In this document: in pieces, positions 1-10,984 of the stretch
Layout of the letters: every line of letters begins with the position of its first letter
Position numbering within the stretch: the stretch's first letter is position 1
Assembly: GCA_963930775.1 (NCBI GenBank)
Contig: OZ005689.1
Location: forward strand, 7,107,569-7,171,568
Source of the DNA: Cliona cf. orientalis
Lineage: Eukaryota; Porifera; Demospongiae; Clionaida; Clionaidae
Length of the DNA stretch: 64,000 nucleotides
Direction: 5' to 3'
Position numbers and translations under genes: made by a program
The notes under the pieces: generated by a model
Told to the model about the DNA's origin: nothing
The model's database searches: none
What the model saw: only the letters and a program-made list of their open reading frames with translations

Positions 1-247
1 CAATATCTTCCAATGGGCGCGAGGGGAAAGCATACTGTATGGATCGAATCAGGACATGTCTGTACTTGACGGCAGCATATGCAGTCAATAATCTGAAAAT
101 CTTGGAAAGCTGCTCACTACCACAGACAACTCGGGAGAGGGCATGGTACATGCAGTCTCCGTCTCCAGTGGTCAGTACAGGCTTGTACGTACGCAACATT
201 AATGGGTGACATTGGTTTTCAATAGATACATGCAGCTGTAGGTAAAG
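1..247 (-). CDS. OTU-type cysteine protease exon of a Helitron (partial)
   Basis: Translating the minus strand from position 247 gives an open frame running off the left edge of the window. It contains YKPVLTTGDGDCMYHALSRV, which matches the catalytic D-G-D-C signature of OTU deubiquitinase-like cysteine proteases; the Cys follows the GDGD motif. A plausible splice acceptor (TTTTCCAG) lies immediately before the frame at 248-250. The exon follows the Rep/helicase parts on the same strand, and OTU domains are a known accessory module of many animal Helitrons, so I assign it to that element. The catalytic His is beyond the window, so activity cannot be judged. Confidence 0.72.
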
Positions 248-604
248 CTGGAAAATCATTGATGGCTTCAAGAGCCTCATGCATACCATTAAAGGCATCA
301 ATAATATTTTGCACAGAGTTCAATGATAGCATGGATGACAATACAGACTCTGGAGAGGTGTTACCAAGCAACTGTCTCACTGTTTGTTGTAACTGACCAC
401 AGGCATTAGTCACGTTTCTGTGAACAGACAAAGCATTAGATGGAGTAATACTTGGAATACCAAGTTTTGGCATTTTACTAGGGGATTGTTCATTATCATC
501 ATCATTGGCTCTCTTAATCCCTCTGGATGTCTCATGCTTAGGAAAACGATCCACAGATTGAGGCTGACTGGTGTGACAAGCCTGAGGCTTCGGCAGGCAC
601 ACTA
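219..604 (-). CDS. Helitron linker segment between helicase and OTU domain
   Basis: An open frame of about 127 residues overlaps the helicase stop and the OTU exon in a different frame. It has a basic, Ser/Pro-rich start with a possible nuclear localisation patch (RGIKRANDDD) and a helical C-terminal half. No family is recognised. It may be part of the polyprotein joined by a frameshift or intron, or it may be spurious. No ATG opens it; the frame begins at a GTG. Its position between the helicase and the OTU exon is the main reason to keep it. Confidence 0.35.
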
Positions 605-2437
605 CAGCAGAGCAGGTGCAGTATTGGAAGTGCTGATCTGACTGTCAGCAGGAGGCTCTGACTTTTGTGGACGCCCTCTACCATGGTTTGGAGGCTCACT
701 GCTATCAGCCTGTGGCTTTGAAGGGCATGGTGTACCTGTGTTACACTGAGTACTATCAGGAGGTTGAGATTTTCGTGGACGTCCTCTACCACGCTTAGGC
801 TGTGCTTTGTTAGATGGAGCTGGTGCAGTATTCTTACGAGGATGCCCCCTTCCTCGTTTAGTTGAAACACCAGTACAATCAGAATGAGCACTATCAGGGT
901 CAAAATTAAACTGTATAGATGCCGATTTATGCTCATCACTATCTTTAGATGGTTTAGGAAGGGGAGCATTGCTCAAAAAATCATGAGCTCTTTGTGGATG
1001 CTCAATTACCTCAGTTGGGGGAGTGGGACGAATCACATCAACATTATCACACCACTGCAATAGCTGTTGATAGAATGGTTCAAGGTAGATGGCAGAGGGA
1101 TGAAACTCCCATAAGACTAGATCACTCAGAGTTCTGACTCTGCTTAGAGCTACATAAGCTTGACCAGAAGCAAAAAATGTCTCTCCCAAGCATACTACAG
1201 CCTTTTGAACAGTACAACCCTGAACTCGGTGCACTGTCACACCATAGGCCAACTGAAGGGGAAATTGTTGACGTAGTATACTGTAGGATGCACCACGGAT
1301 TTCAATCCGCTGTCTGAACCTAGGAACAGGATACTTGTGGGCTGGGTTGGCAAGCTTGGCTATAACAATGCAACTAGGATGGAGGGAGGTGACAACAGCT
1401 AGAGTACCGTTGACCCAACCTCCATCAATGTTGATATTACGCCTTAAAACAACACGGGCACCCACTTTGAGTACTAGTTTATCGGGAAGTCTCTCACGAT
1501 ACTTGAGAACTGTTTGCTTGTCAGCCTCTCTTAGTGGGTGGCCATGATGGTCAGTGTCCAAGGCTTCATACACACTCTCTCTTCCATCAATTCTGTTGAT
1601 ACAAAGGTCATTAACCTCATCACACTCCTTTCTAGTGCTACAGATTACAACAGTTCTATCTATCTGTATGTTGTCAACATTTCGAGGCTGAAGTACACCT
1701 CTCAGAACATCAATGACCTCTTTGTCACACACACCCATCCTGACTTTAGTCAGGACACTAGTTAGGACAGGATCCTGAGACCTTTTGATCTCTCTGAGGA
1801 CCAAAATAGAGAATGTTTGCCAGAGCTGGGTACCAAATAAATCACTCCTACCCACAGCAGGCAACTGGGCAGGGTCCCCAAGCATAATGACATGCCTGCC
1901 TCCCCAGGGTAGCCTAGATGCACCATGTTTGGCAAACTTTCTACAGAGACCTTCTGCTACACGGAAAAGGTAATAGTCCAGCATACTGAACTCATCAATG
2001 ACTATTACATCTGTCTTCCTCAGTTAGGTTACCTCCACAGTACCATTCTCTAAAGTGCTATTGCACTCAATGTCTAGAGAAAAAAAATTGTGGAGAGTTG
2101 TTCCTCCTATGAGGTGGGCAGCAACACCACTGGGAGCCACTTTTGTAACAACTAGGCCTTTGGACTTGGCCAACTCAATTAAACCCTTCAACAGATAGGA
2201 CTTGCCAGTTCCAGCTGGTCCCACTATGGCTGCACGGACCTGTTTGTTCTGGTTGAACTGACTCTCCACCCACCTGTAGGCTCTTAATTGGGATTCTGTA
2301 AAGGTACTAACAAATGTACTCAAGTCAATGCTAGAAATGTTAGGGAGTAGGTCCCCTGTATCACTGTGAGGGTGATTCAACATTTGGTCTGTTACAGTAG
2401 CCGGGCTCATCCTGCTCACCAAGGACAGGAATATCAC
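602..2437 (-). pseudogene. PIF1-like helicase part of a Helitron, with in-frame stop
   Basis: This part carries a PIF1/RecD-type superfamily 1 helicase. The Walker A motif is GPAGTGKSYLLKG near 2180-2225, motif II is VIVIDEFSML near 1985-2015, and the C-terminal motif is AYVALSRVRTLSDLVLWEF near 1110-1170. A TAA at 2024-2026 falls in frame between the two ATPase motifs: the reading frames on both sides are the same, so one nonsense change breaks the enzyme. After the helicase, three AT-hook-like cores occur (KRGRGHPRK, KRGRGRPRK, HGRGRPQK; about 670-860), suggesting minor-groove DNA binding. The upstream Rep lies in another frame. Confidence 0.85.
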
Positions 2438-4781
2438 TCAAAAACGTGTCAGCTTCTTCTTCAGATAAGAAGCCATGCTCAATATACAACTGTGCTAAGG
2501 ACCTCAGCTGGTCTGTGTGAAACCCCCTTGAGATTGCTGACTGCAAGCAAGATAGTGCATCAAGGTGGGCATCACACATTCCACTCTCGGCACAGAGCTC
2601 TACCCAAGACTTGGGAGGATTCAAAACAACCTCATGTTCTTCTGTTATGGGCACATTGAGGAGATACTTCTGTTGATAGTACTTCTCAGTATCATCACCA
2701 ACAGAACTGATGAATCGGTGTCTAGTAATGACCATTTTGGCCCGCCTAATCCAATAGTGACCCACTCTGTCGGCTAACATGGTACCAGGGGGGTATGTAC
2801 TCAAAACAGACACCAATTCATCACTGGGATTGGTTTCCATAAGCCAGTGTTTGGAGTTCAAACCACTCTCTAGGTCAGGGTGGTAAAAGTCTATGGTTTC
2901 ATAAAAACCATTTGCAGCAACAATAGATTCAAGGGGGAAATCATTACACTCCTCACTCCGTTCGTCTATTCCAGATTCATTATAAAATTGCACAACAGCT
3001 TCAACTACTATGGGGGCTACATCATGTGCCTTCAAGCACGTTTTCAAGGCTAAAAGGTCAAAACTATTCTGAATCTGGAAGCTACACTCAGAGAGTAAAT
3101 CAGCAAGGAGTGCCTGAGCCGATTCCAAGGTTGCCTTGGCGTCCAAGAAACCACTGAAATCATCAGCACCCTTACATTTGATGACACGCTGGCTATTCGC
3201 CCGTGCTGCTTTTTTTTGCTCATCTTGGTTGGCAGAACGCCACCACTGATAAAACTCGGGATAAGTGAGCGAATCAAGCTGAGTAGGCCTCTTGAGATAG
3301 GTTTCTAGCTTGGTCTGCAAGTAAATATCCTCACTATCCTCAGAAAGTGAATTAAGCTCAAATTTCGGTTTCAGCATTCTTTGGCAAGGATTGAGCTCAG
3401 TCTGCAGAAATATCACTTGCCTAGACATCTGGTTCTGATGGAAGCCCATGAGCACATCAAGCACTTCCACTGAGCCAACAACACGTGTTCTGAGAAATCT
3501 CTGGGGATCACTACACTTCTCTGGGAGCTCTATCTTCAAACTAGGCTCAGGTTTCGAGATGTACTTGGCCAAGTACATCTCGAAACCATGCTTGGACACA
3601 ATCTGTACGTTATGAGCTGCACCCCAGAGGATTGCTATCTCGGGGTTGTAAGGCACTACATTTTTGTCTTCATCATGTCGACGCACATATAGATATCTTA
3701 CTCCATCTTTATCAAGACAGACAGTTTCATGGGGGACTTCAAATGGAAACCCATACTTGCACTTGGACAGTACCTTCCCATGGCTACCCTTGAAACAACG
3801 GGATGGGTAACATGTTTTGTGCTGGAGCATGTTCTCTACAAGTTTCCTGAGGTAAGCAGCCCTCACATCACTAGCATCAGCTGCACGTGGCATCTCTGCC
3901 ATCACAGCATGCGGAGGTGCAGTCCCTGGCTCTACCCAGATCAACATGTGCCAGTGAACTGCACCTCTGCGCTGGTACTCTTTCTTGATAATCGAGTCAG
4001 TTACTACTCCAAGTGGGCCACCTTCAGGTGATCTCAAAATGCTCATGAACCAGTCAAATCTCTTCTCCGCAGCTAGTACAGAGATTTGAGGTTTGAATCC
4101 GACAGGCTGCCTATCAGAGAGGTCTTTGGCCAGATCTTGCACCTCAAGCTCACTAGCACGTCCACCCCACCCATCCCTTAAAGTGGCTTGTACTTGGGGC
4201 CACCCATCATAAGCTGTGAGGGTGAGGAAAAAGTTAGGCAAACCCCTCTGTTCTACAAAGGCAACAAGATCAAGGCCAAACGACCTCCAAAACTCCTTGC
4301 TACCTGGAATAATCCTTGGTATTTCAGTTCCATACACTGAGTATGGATCTGATGGGCCAGATACTCTTTCTGCAGTCAGTGGTTCAGATAGACTTTGTAC
4401 CTTCACAACTTTACGAGCCTCATGCATGCGGAGGCGGACTTTCAGCATGTAGTCATACTCGAAGAAAGGATACAAACGATCCTCAGCATAAAATCCATGC
4501 ACATCATATAGCCTCATCTTCACATGTGCATTAAATGGAATGGGGCACTTGTGATACCACCCCCCATAACCCCATGGGTGGAGATGTGGAAAAGCCTTAC
4601 AGTCAAGGAACTCTTCCCCATACTTAGCCTGACAGAGGTTTACTATGCTTTTTGCCAATTCAGGACGGGGATACTGACGGCCAGCAATATCATCCCCCCC
4701 GTATGACCGGAAAATCATCAAAATATTTAGCATCCAAGGGAAAAGCCATGGCAGCAGCCTCATCTTCCAAAAGCTTTTCAA
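2361..4781 (-). pseudogene. Helitron Rep (HUH endonuclease) domain
   Basis: The translation contains the Helitron_like_N region. FFLTLTAYDGWPQ is followed by the HUH metal-binding motif in RRGAVHWHMLIW (near 3940-3990), then MYLAKYISKPEPS (near 3540-3590), which carries the tyrosines used by Y2 Rep nucleases for rolling-circle cleavage. A long Helitron-specific region follows before the helicase. The frame differs from the helicase downstream (shift near 2365-2375) and from the upstream N-terminal part (shift at a G7 run near 4697-4703). At least two single-base indels therefore separate these blocks, and the copy is unlikely to be autonomous. Confidence 0.85.
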
Positions 4782-5334
4782 GTGATATGCTTTGATCCTC
4801 TAAAAGCTTGGGATTGATAAAGCTGGGCTTACAGTATCGCATAAGCGTCTCATACTGGGAGAAAAATTTGGAATAAAGGTGGTTGTTTGCATGCATCCAC
4901 CGTACAGCCCTTTTGATACGCAAAGAAGATGCAGGTGAGGGGCTCCTCTCCCAAATGTCACTGTCTTTAACAGCTAGGAAACCAAATAGGCCATGGTAAT
5001 GTTTATCTAGTTTCGTGATAGCATTTACTTCACCTTGGAGATGGCGATACTGAGTCATGCTTGCCTCCCTGACAGTACTAGAAAACAAGCCACACACAGA
5101 CATCTGTCCACGCTCGTATTGGTTTGCTAGAGACTGTATCTCAATAGGAAAGTTCATATCCCACTCATTGACAGGCTTCACATTTAAACCAGGATCAAGG
5201 ACACACCCAATATGCTGGTTCGATGGAATAGTACTAGACTTACAATAGGGACAGGAGTACCATCGTTCTTTAGTTGATGTACCCCTCTCAGTGTACACAA
5301 ATCCTGCAGTACAGCTAGGTACAGCTCGTAATGC
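4690..5334 (-). pseudogene. Helitron Rep upstream region (after MITE insertion)
   Basis: This segment continues the Helitron protein N-terminal to the HUH domain. It holds a Cys pair (WYSCPYCKSS) resembling a zinc finger and a long helical region ending at KYFDDFPVIRGG, where a G7 homopolymer shifts the frame into the HUH part. Its upstream end is cut by the inverted-repeat element at 5335-5649. The next upstream coding piece (5650-6031) is on the same strand, so one ORF was probably split by that insertion. The first codons of the long open frame here lie inside the MITE and are not original. Confidence 0.7.
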
Positions 5335-5649
5335 GGGTATCAACGAAATGCCCCACTCCCCCCCTCCCGGGTATGGGTGGGGATTTGCCAAAATCTATGG
5401 TTAAAGACGCACCCCCGGGGCCAAATTTTTAGGTGAATCCCCCTGTATAGACCTAAACCCCCAGGTGGGACATCGATACCTTAGGCACAGTAAAACTTTC
5501 TCTTCCGCCATGCTGAACCACCAAGTGATGTATGAATCACGTGTACACAATGAGAAAATCCCCACCCCTGGGGCGGAGCTTTTTGGCAAAGGACGTTCTA
5601 ATCCCCACCCTGTCCCGGGAGGGGGGGAGTGGGGCATTTCATTGATACC
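5335..5649. mobile_element. 315-bp MITE inserted in the Helitron ORF
   Basis: The ends are inverted copies of about 35-40 bp: GGTATCAACGAAATGCCCCA on the left and the complement of GGTATCAATGAAATGCCCCA on the right, followed by a C-rich stretch and CCCGGG. Flanks read TGC on both sides (5332-5334 and 5650-5652), a probable 3-bp target duplication typical of PIF/Harbinger-like elements, with one extra G at the left end. It carries no coding capacity and interrupts the Helitron protein. Confidence 0.75.
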
Positions 5650-6031
5650 TGCATAAATAAGCACTTGCAGGCGCCTCATCTTCGCTCATGCCACTGGGTT
5701 TATCAACAAGGAAGGTGTGGGCACCATCAATACAACTCCACAACAAATGCCCACACCCATAACACACAGCTAAACCCAGTGGCTTCTTATCAAACGTACG
5801 TTGCTGCGCAATCCTACGTGAACACGCCTCTAGTAGCTCATTATCAACATTCAACAATTCACTCGAGTGATCACAATCATTAGGAAGCTGTATGGAGTTA
5901 TCAAACTCGGGCAGGCGCCTAGTGTAACGTGGTCCACCAGGTTTCAAACTACCACGACATCTGTCACAGACGCTGCTACGCATGTGGTTGGCGTGGCCGC
6001 AATTTTTACACTCCTTCATGCAACACGACAT
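5650..6031 (-). pseudogene. N-terminal zinc-ribbon part of the Helitron protein
   Basis: The frame begins at ATG 6031 (MSCCMKECKNCGHANHMRSS) and has a four-cysteine ribbon, CKNCG followed by CDRCRG. A later CYGCGHLLWSC pair may form a second metal site. The frame runs straight into the MITE at 5649. Orientation, spacing and absence of other genes make it the 5' part of the Helitron ORF. An upstream in-frame TTG at 6052 is not needed because two ATGs (6031, 6019) precede the cysteines. Confidence 0.6.
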
Positions 6032-6052
6032 GACTACGTGGCAAAATACCAA

Positions 6053-6289
6053 TATTTGTTCTGAGTGAAAAGGTTAGTATTAATATAGCACTTACAATAG
6101 TTGACAAGGAAGAAAACCTGAGTTACTCGTAGCAAAATGTTGAACACTCAATTCAACAGAAAATCAAAAGACTCGAAGATCCACACGAGGACGGAGAGTC
6201 AGCGCATGCGCGCTAGCAATTGAGTTTGTATTCTAAATAACGCACACCAGGGCGAAAACTTGCAAACGCATGGTAAAGGGTCGTCAATG
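6053..6289. other. Upstream flank of the Helitron ORF
   Basis: AT-rich spacer without supported coding sequence. It should contain the Helitron promoter and 5' terminus, but no defined site could be recognised. Confidence 0.3.
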
Positions 6290-6550
6290 TACCCCGCGCG
6301 CCCATAAAAATTTTTCGCGCGCCCGTAAAAATTTTTTGGCAAACATTGCAAGTGAATGGCTTCCTATACAAACTTCAAAGAGCCATAACTTTAATTCTAG
6401 GGCGTAAATTAAAAAAGTCTCTCGATCAAAGTTCATAATTTGAGCCATTCTGCGTGCCCATATGAAACATACGGTCCCAACCGCTCCCCAGAGTCCCAAT
6501 AATGGAAATCTTTTTTTTTTTTTTCTACTTAGTGTGTAATTTTTTTCCGA
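6290..6550 (+). repeat. Dispersed repeat, partial copy of the 23848-24352 family
   Basis: The sequence aligns, with divergence, to the reverse complement of about 23850-24090. Shared blocks include GGCAAACATTGCA, ACAAACTTCAAAG, ATAACTTTAATTCTA, CATTCTGCGTGC and the terminal TCTACTTAGTGTGTAATTTT. The right end holds a T15 run (about 6510-6525) next to that terminus. It lies directly downstream of the retrotransposon ORF on the minus strand. Confidence 0.65.
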
Positions 6551-6633
6551 TAAACAAACATGTATGACGTAGAATACAACAAAGGGTACTAAAGTGAATG
6601 AACAGAGTAATGGGTTAAAAAATGAAGCAGAGT

Positions 6634-9600
6634 TTAAATACAATGGAGTTCAGATATGGCCAGGTCGATGGCAGGTGGAGATTTAGTAGCATGACCACAA
6701 TGAGATCGAGCACCCCTGATGCACTGGATGGCCGAGCGGAGGAGGGAGAATGTCAAACGACAGCGGAGCCAGGACATGGTGGAGGAGTAAGGGCAGTCCC
6801 ACTTCATGGCGAGGCACGAGGCAAGCCTTTTGTAGAATGCAGTGGCCTCATTTGCCATACCACCGGTGGCTGAGAGAACTAGTGGGGTGAAGGAGGCATG
6901 CTCAACTTCTCTTACTCTTTGTTCGTAGGCACGCTTCTTCAGGGTCTCTTGCTTGCGGTAGCAGGAGGACAGGCTGGACTGTCGATGGGAGAGGGCATGG
7001 GGGTTGAATACTCTGACATCAAAGTAGGTTCTCTCAAACCGACCACCCCAGAAGCCATTGGCAGCGATGTCCAGACGTGCACCGTCCTGTGCATTAGATG
7101 TTGCTCCTGCAAGGGTTTCCCCAGTTATTGGTTGCAGATCGGGTTCAATACAAACATCATTGCAAACTTCAGTAAGGTGGTTGGCAGTCAGATCCCTGAT
7201 TTCATTGTGTCTTATGGAGGGGAAGCCATCCTTTGGGCAGGAGAGAGCATGTTCAACTGAGAACTTGGTACCACAGCCACAGGAAGATGGAACGTGTAGG
7301 GGTTGCCAGTTATAGCGAAGGGCGAGTGCATCATGAAAGGCCCCTTTGTGAAGAGTGAACCCAAATTCTTCAATTGGAAGACAGGTTAGCCAGGACGATG
7401 CTCCTTTTTCTTGTGCAAGATCCATTGACCGTTTGAGGGAATGGGGTAGTGATTCTTTCAGTTGTTCGGATGCTTGTCTTGCTTGTTCTCGCCTCAGTTG
7501 TTGTACTTCTATCTTTGCTTCCAGCTGTTGGACCACGACTTCGCCAGAGTACTGAAAGTCTTGTCGGAGAATTGCGTCTTTCAGCACCTCTGTGATCTTG
7601 ATTGAAGACAGATGGTCAGTGTCGGTGGCTTGTGTTGGATTAACTAGAGCAATACCTCCTAGTCTGGCTGGTAATGCAAGGAGGTCACGATCCAGGTCAT
7701 TTGGTGGTGGTCTGCCTGTGAGAGCAGGGGTCAATTTGGTTCTAATGATTGATTCAAGTGGCAAAAGATTGGGGCCAATGCCAGGCATGGTACGAGTGAG
7801 GTAGGTCCACTTGCTAGTCATCCCGTGAGTAAATGCCGCATGTGCAGCATGGGGCTGACTGCGCGCAATCTTTGCCAGCTGTTCCAGCTCCCCAGCCCAC
7901 TGTTGGACCTTGTTTAATATAAATGACTGGATGTACTCTTCATTTCCAAGGGCTACTCCAAGGTATGGTCTCCCATCTGAGGTGACTTTCACATCCGTGT
8001 CGGCAAAGGCTGCCGTTGCATCTGCAAGATGGTCCTCTTTGGTAACGAGCCAGGTTTTACTTGCATTGGTGAAGTAGCCAAACTTAGGGCCTGCTATGTT
8101 GATTTGATCCCACCATTCACGTAACTTGTGGATTTTTCCCGCACCAGAGGCATCGTCAGCATACCATACTTGGTAAACATCATTCACACTGTCCTTCAAC
8201 TTTCTGATTAGAGGAATGGTGGCCAAAGCATACATCGGCATGGCCAGCGGGTCGCCCTGGGTCGTTCCTTCTTGAGATAGAAGAACATCACCGTCCACGA
8301 ACAGTTCAGATGGGGCTCTATAGGTGTTAATGAGGATGGTGGAAAAAGAGGGGCATAGTCTCTGAATGTTGTGTAGCGCTGTTTGTCGGTTTAGGGAATT
8401 AAAGGCGTTGCTAGCGTCTACCAGTAGGAGTGCTTCAGTTTCTTCTTTCTCGAAAAGTGCACGAACAGCATGCACGGCTGCCTCAATGCCAGAGATCTGA
8501 CCAGCACAAAGCTGCAAGCATCCCGCTGCTTCTTGTATGTCTTCCCTGATGATGTTTAGAATGGCTTTGGAAATGATGCGTCTGGCTGTGTCACCAATCC
8601 CAATGGGACGTACACCGGGGTTCTTGTCGAGGGCAATGAGACGGCAGGACACAAATGGAGCAATGCTTGCTGGGTCAACTAGTTCAGTGCAGAGGCGTTT
8701 AGCTACCAGGGCTAAAGAGTGGCATAGCTCCATGGAGGCAGACTTGAAAGAGATGCACAGCCTTCTCCATCCAAGTGCATCAACACCAGAGGGTCCTGCT
8801 GCGCCACTAGTCCGTAGAGCGGAGGATCTGATCATTGCTGCATCCAAAGATTCAAACAGAACAGGGTGTACTTCTGGGGGATCGTCATCTATGACTGCAT
8901 CTGGGTGTGCAGGTTGTCCTGGAGGGTGTTTACTGGCAAGGACGTCTCTCACAGTCGTTTGTTCAGTGCCGGTAACGATGGAATCATCCAATTGGAGTAC
9001 AGCACCCTTACACTCATCAGAGAGGAGACGGAGCGCTGCCCTGGTTTTGCCATGAAACATCAAATTAGCGAACGAGTGGGCCAGACGATCATTGCTCAAT
9101 GAGGGTGAAACCTTAGGAATGCGTTGTTGAATTGTTCTCCCTTCCTTCAGCAACTCATCCAAGTCACCCCCCAGCCAGGTGTTCAGCCGTCTTTCAAGAC
9201 ACGTGCTGTGATCTTTTGCTTTTGATCTGCGTGCAGGCTTCTGAAGAAGGAGGATTGGCAAGAGTGTGGCGGCTTTCAAAGCAATAGACTCCAAGGCAGA
9301 TCCAGTAGAAAAGGCCTTGAAAAGCCTTGCCAACTCAGAAACAAAGCTCTATCCTGCTTTCCCATAGGGGACCTTGAAAAGGTTGGGTCTCCAATGCACA
9401 GCTTCTTTGTAGGCAGCGTTCAATTTGTTCACAAAACACACAGAATCACACTCCCCCCACTGAGTAAACACTGGGTCTGCCATGGCAGTGAATTGAGGTA
9501 GCTCAGGAACATTTTCAGGGGCGCAAGTGAGGCTCGTGTTTGAGAGAGATACTGGGTTGTCAGCCTCAGGGCTAGCTGTATGAAAGATCGTCGAGGTCTC

Positions 9601-9837
9601 TCGCGTAGTTATAGGCGTGTCAGTAACGGGGGTCTGTGCTGTTTCTGAGACCTTCCTGTTCGGCGTAGGAGAGGGCTGCGGTGCCATGTCTTCGGAGGCT
9701 GAGGGAGCCGGCTGGGTCCGAGCTGTATTTGCACAGTTCCCCAGTCGTTGTAGAAGGCAGCCCAGACAAGGTTGTCCTCTTTTAACGCACGAGCAGTTAT
9801 GGCAGTGGCCTGTGCGATTGCACCTACAGCAAGTCAT
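6634..9837 (-). pseudogene. Non-LTR retrotransposon ORF (RT plus restriction-like nuclease), amber-interrupted
   Basis: A single frame of about 1067 codons starts at ATG 9837. A Cys-rich N-terminal finger (MTCCRCNRTGHCHNCSC) is followed by a Pro/Thr-rich linker and a reverse transcriptase with LLLVDASNAFNSLNR, QGDPLAMPMY and the catalytic YADD near residue 559. Near residue 850 a CGCG...H...C knuckle precedes RLDIAANGFWGG...TYFDVRVFNP, which fits a PD-(D/E)XK nuclease as in R2/CRE-type elements. A TAG at 9349-9351 interrupts the frame (VPYGKAG, stop, SFVSELARLFKAFS); both sides are in the same frame. An A-run lies just upstream of the ATG. Clade assignment beyond 'restriction-like-endonuclease non-LTR' is not certain. 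Confidence 0.85.
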
Positions 9838-10462
9838 ACTTCAAACCAAGCTTTTTTTTTTTTTTTGGGACCACTTTTTACGGACTGTTATACTGAGTCC
9901 GCTATCAGATTCGTGTAGAGACCGTCGCAGACCGCTTACATAATTCGTTTAATCCGTCTTTGTCCGTCAAGTGACTCCGTCTCTTCCTAGTTGAGTCCGT
10001 CTCTGGCCTTTTCTCGCGCGGCCGCCACCGTCTTCTAGCACGTATCGACTCCGTCTGGCGACCCCGTTCAGTATTCGCTGCTCCCTATGCCTCGCCTCAT
10101 ATAGCGCATGAATTATTCATAATATTAATTATTAATTGACAATAATGACAATTTGCATAATATTATTTATTCAGGTTCACTGCTACAGCTCTCAGAGCTA
10201 CTGCCTAGTCTACAACAAAATTAATCACCAGCTATGCTACAACTACTACATTGTCACTCAGCAAGTTCCGTAGTCTTTAAGTTCCATAGTCTTGACTCTT
10301 GAAGTAGTTATCACTAAATATCCTCCGATGACCTTCGCAGTAGCTATGGACTGCTTCTATAAAATTTAATAATTGATTTGCATAATAATCTGCATACCAA
10401 GTGTTGTATATCAAACAATAATAGTAATATTATAGCTAAACTGTATAACTGTACGGAGTACA
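9838..10462. other. 5' flank of the retrotransposon; repeated AGTCCG motifs
   Basis: A T17 run at about 9850-9866 is followed by a stretch in which GAGTCCG, GACTCCG or GACCG recurs many times (about 9880-10080). It may be the 5' untranslated region of the element. Similar AGTCCGT-rich sequence occurs at 21060-21260. No coding sequence is supported. Confidence 0.4.
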
Positions 10463-10464
10463 TA

Positions 10465-10937
10465 CCGTATAGCAGGTAAATTTGGCGAATCACTCCCTTA
10501 AAGATATTTGCGAATTTAAATTTGGCGACTTGACAAAATGTGAGCACAAGCGCATGACGCAATAAACAAGTGATGTAATGCATGGATCAGCTGGCCGGCT
10601 AGCCACTCCATTCACCTGAGTTCTCTACAGCAAGAACGCGCTTCACTTCTTTGTTCGCGTGGTCAAGGTCCTTCTTGCTGAGAGACAAGTAGGCACATGC
10701 TGATGACGAAGGTAGTGTCGGATGTTTACCTAAAAGAACTCGAGCAGTGACATTGATTCCTAATAAACGATTCTGTTTTACACTAAGGTTACGAGCAATC
10801 AATCTAATTTTGCTGAATTTGCACTGCTCTCGTTCACATGTGCATGCGCACACATAGTCATTACGTTATTTAAATATTGGCCATTTTCTTCAAAATTCGC
10901 CAAATTAAAAACCTTGCCAAAGTTTCCCGCTATACGG
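10465..10937. mobile_element. 473-bp MITE with CCGTATAGC ends and TA duplication
   Basis: The left end is CCGTATAGCAGGTAAATTTG and the right end is the complement of CCGTATAGCGGGAAACTTTG. Both continue into AATTTGGCGAA-like sequence. TA flanks both ends (10463-10464, 10938-10939), as for Tc1/mariner-like elements. The open frames inside are short and are not supported as genes. Confidence 0.8.
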
Positions 10938-10984
10938 TAATTATGCATATCCCGCGTACATACTGAATTCGAATCTAACACAAA

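Larger units (their letters stand above)
1..6052 (-). mobile_element. Decayed Helitron (left end outside window)
   Basis: In transcription order the element has a zinc ribbon, an HUH Rep, a PIF1 helicase, AT-hooks, a linker and an OTU protease. This is the layout of animal Helitrons that carry accessory OTU domains. I could not place the TC 5' end or the CTRR 3' end with its hairpin: the 3' end is outside the window. Lesions are a MITE insertion, two frame shifts and one nonsense codon. Confidence 0.75.

Noticed and set aside
5401-5679. 92-codon frame within the Helitron region
   Set aside because: It is contained mostly in the 5335-5649 MITE.
10599-10853. 84-codon open frame on the minus strand
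   Set aside because: It lies entirely inside the TA-flanked MITE at 10465-10937 and resembles no family.
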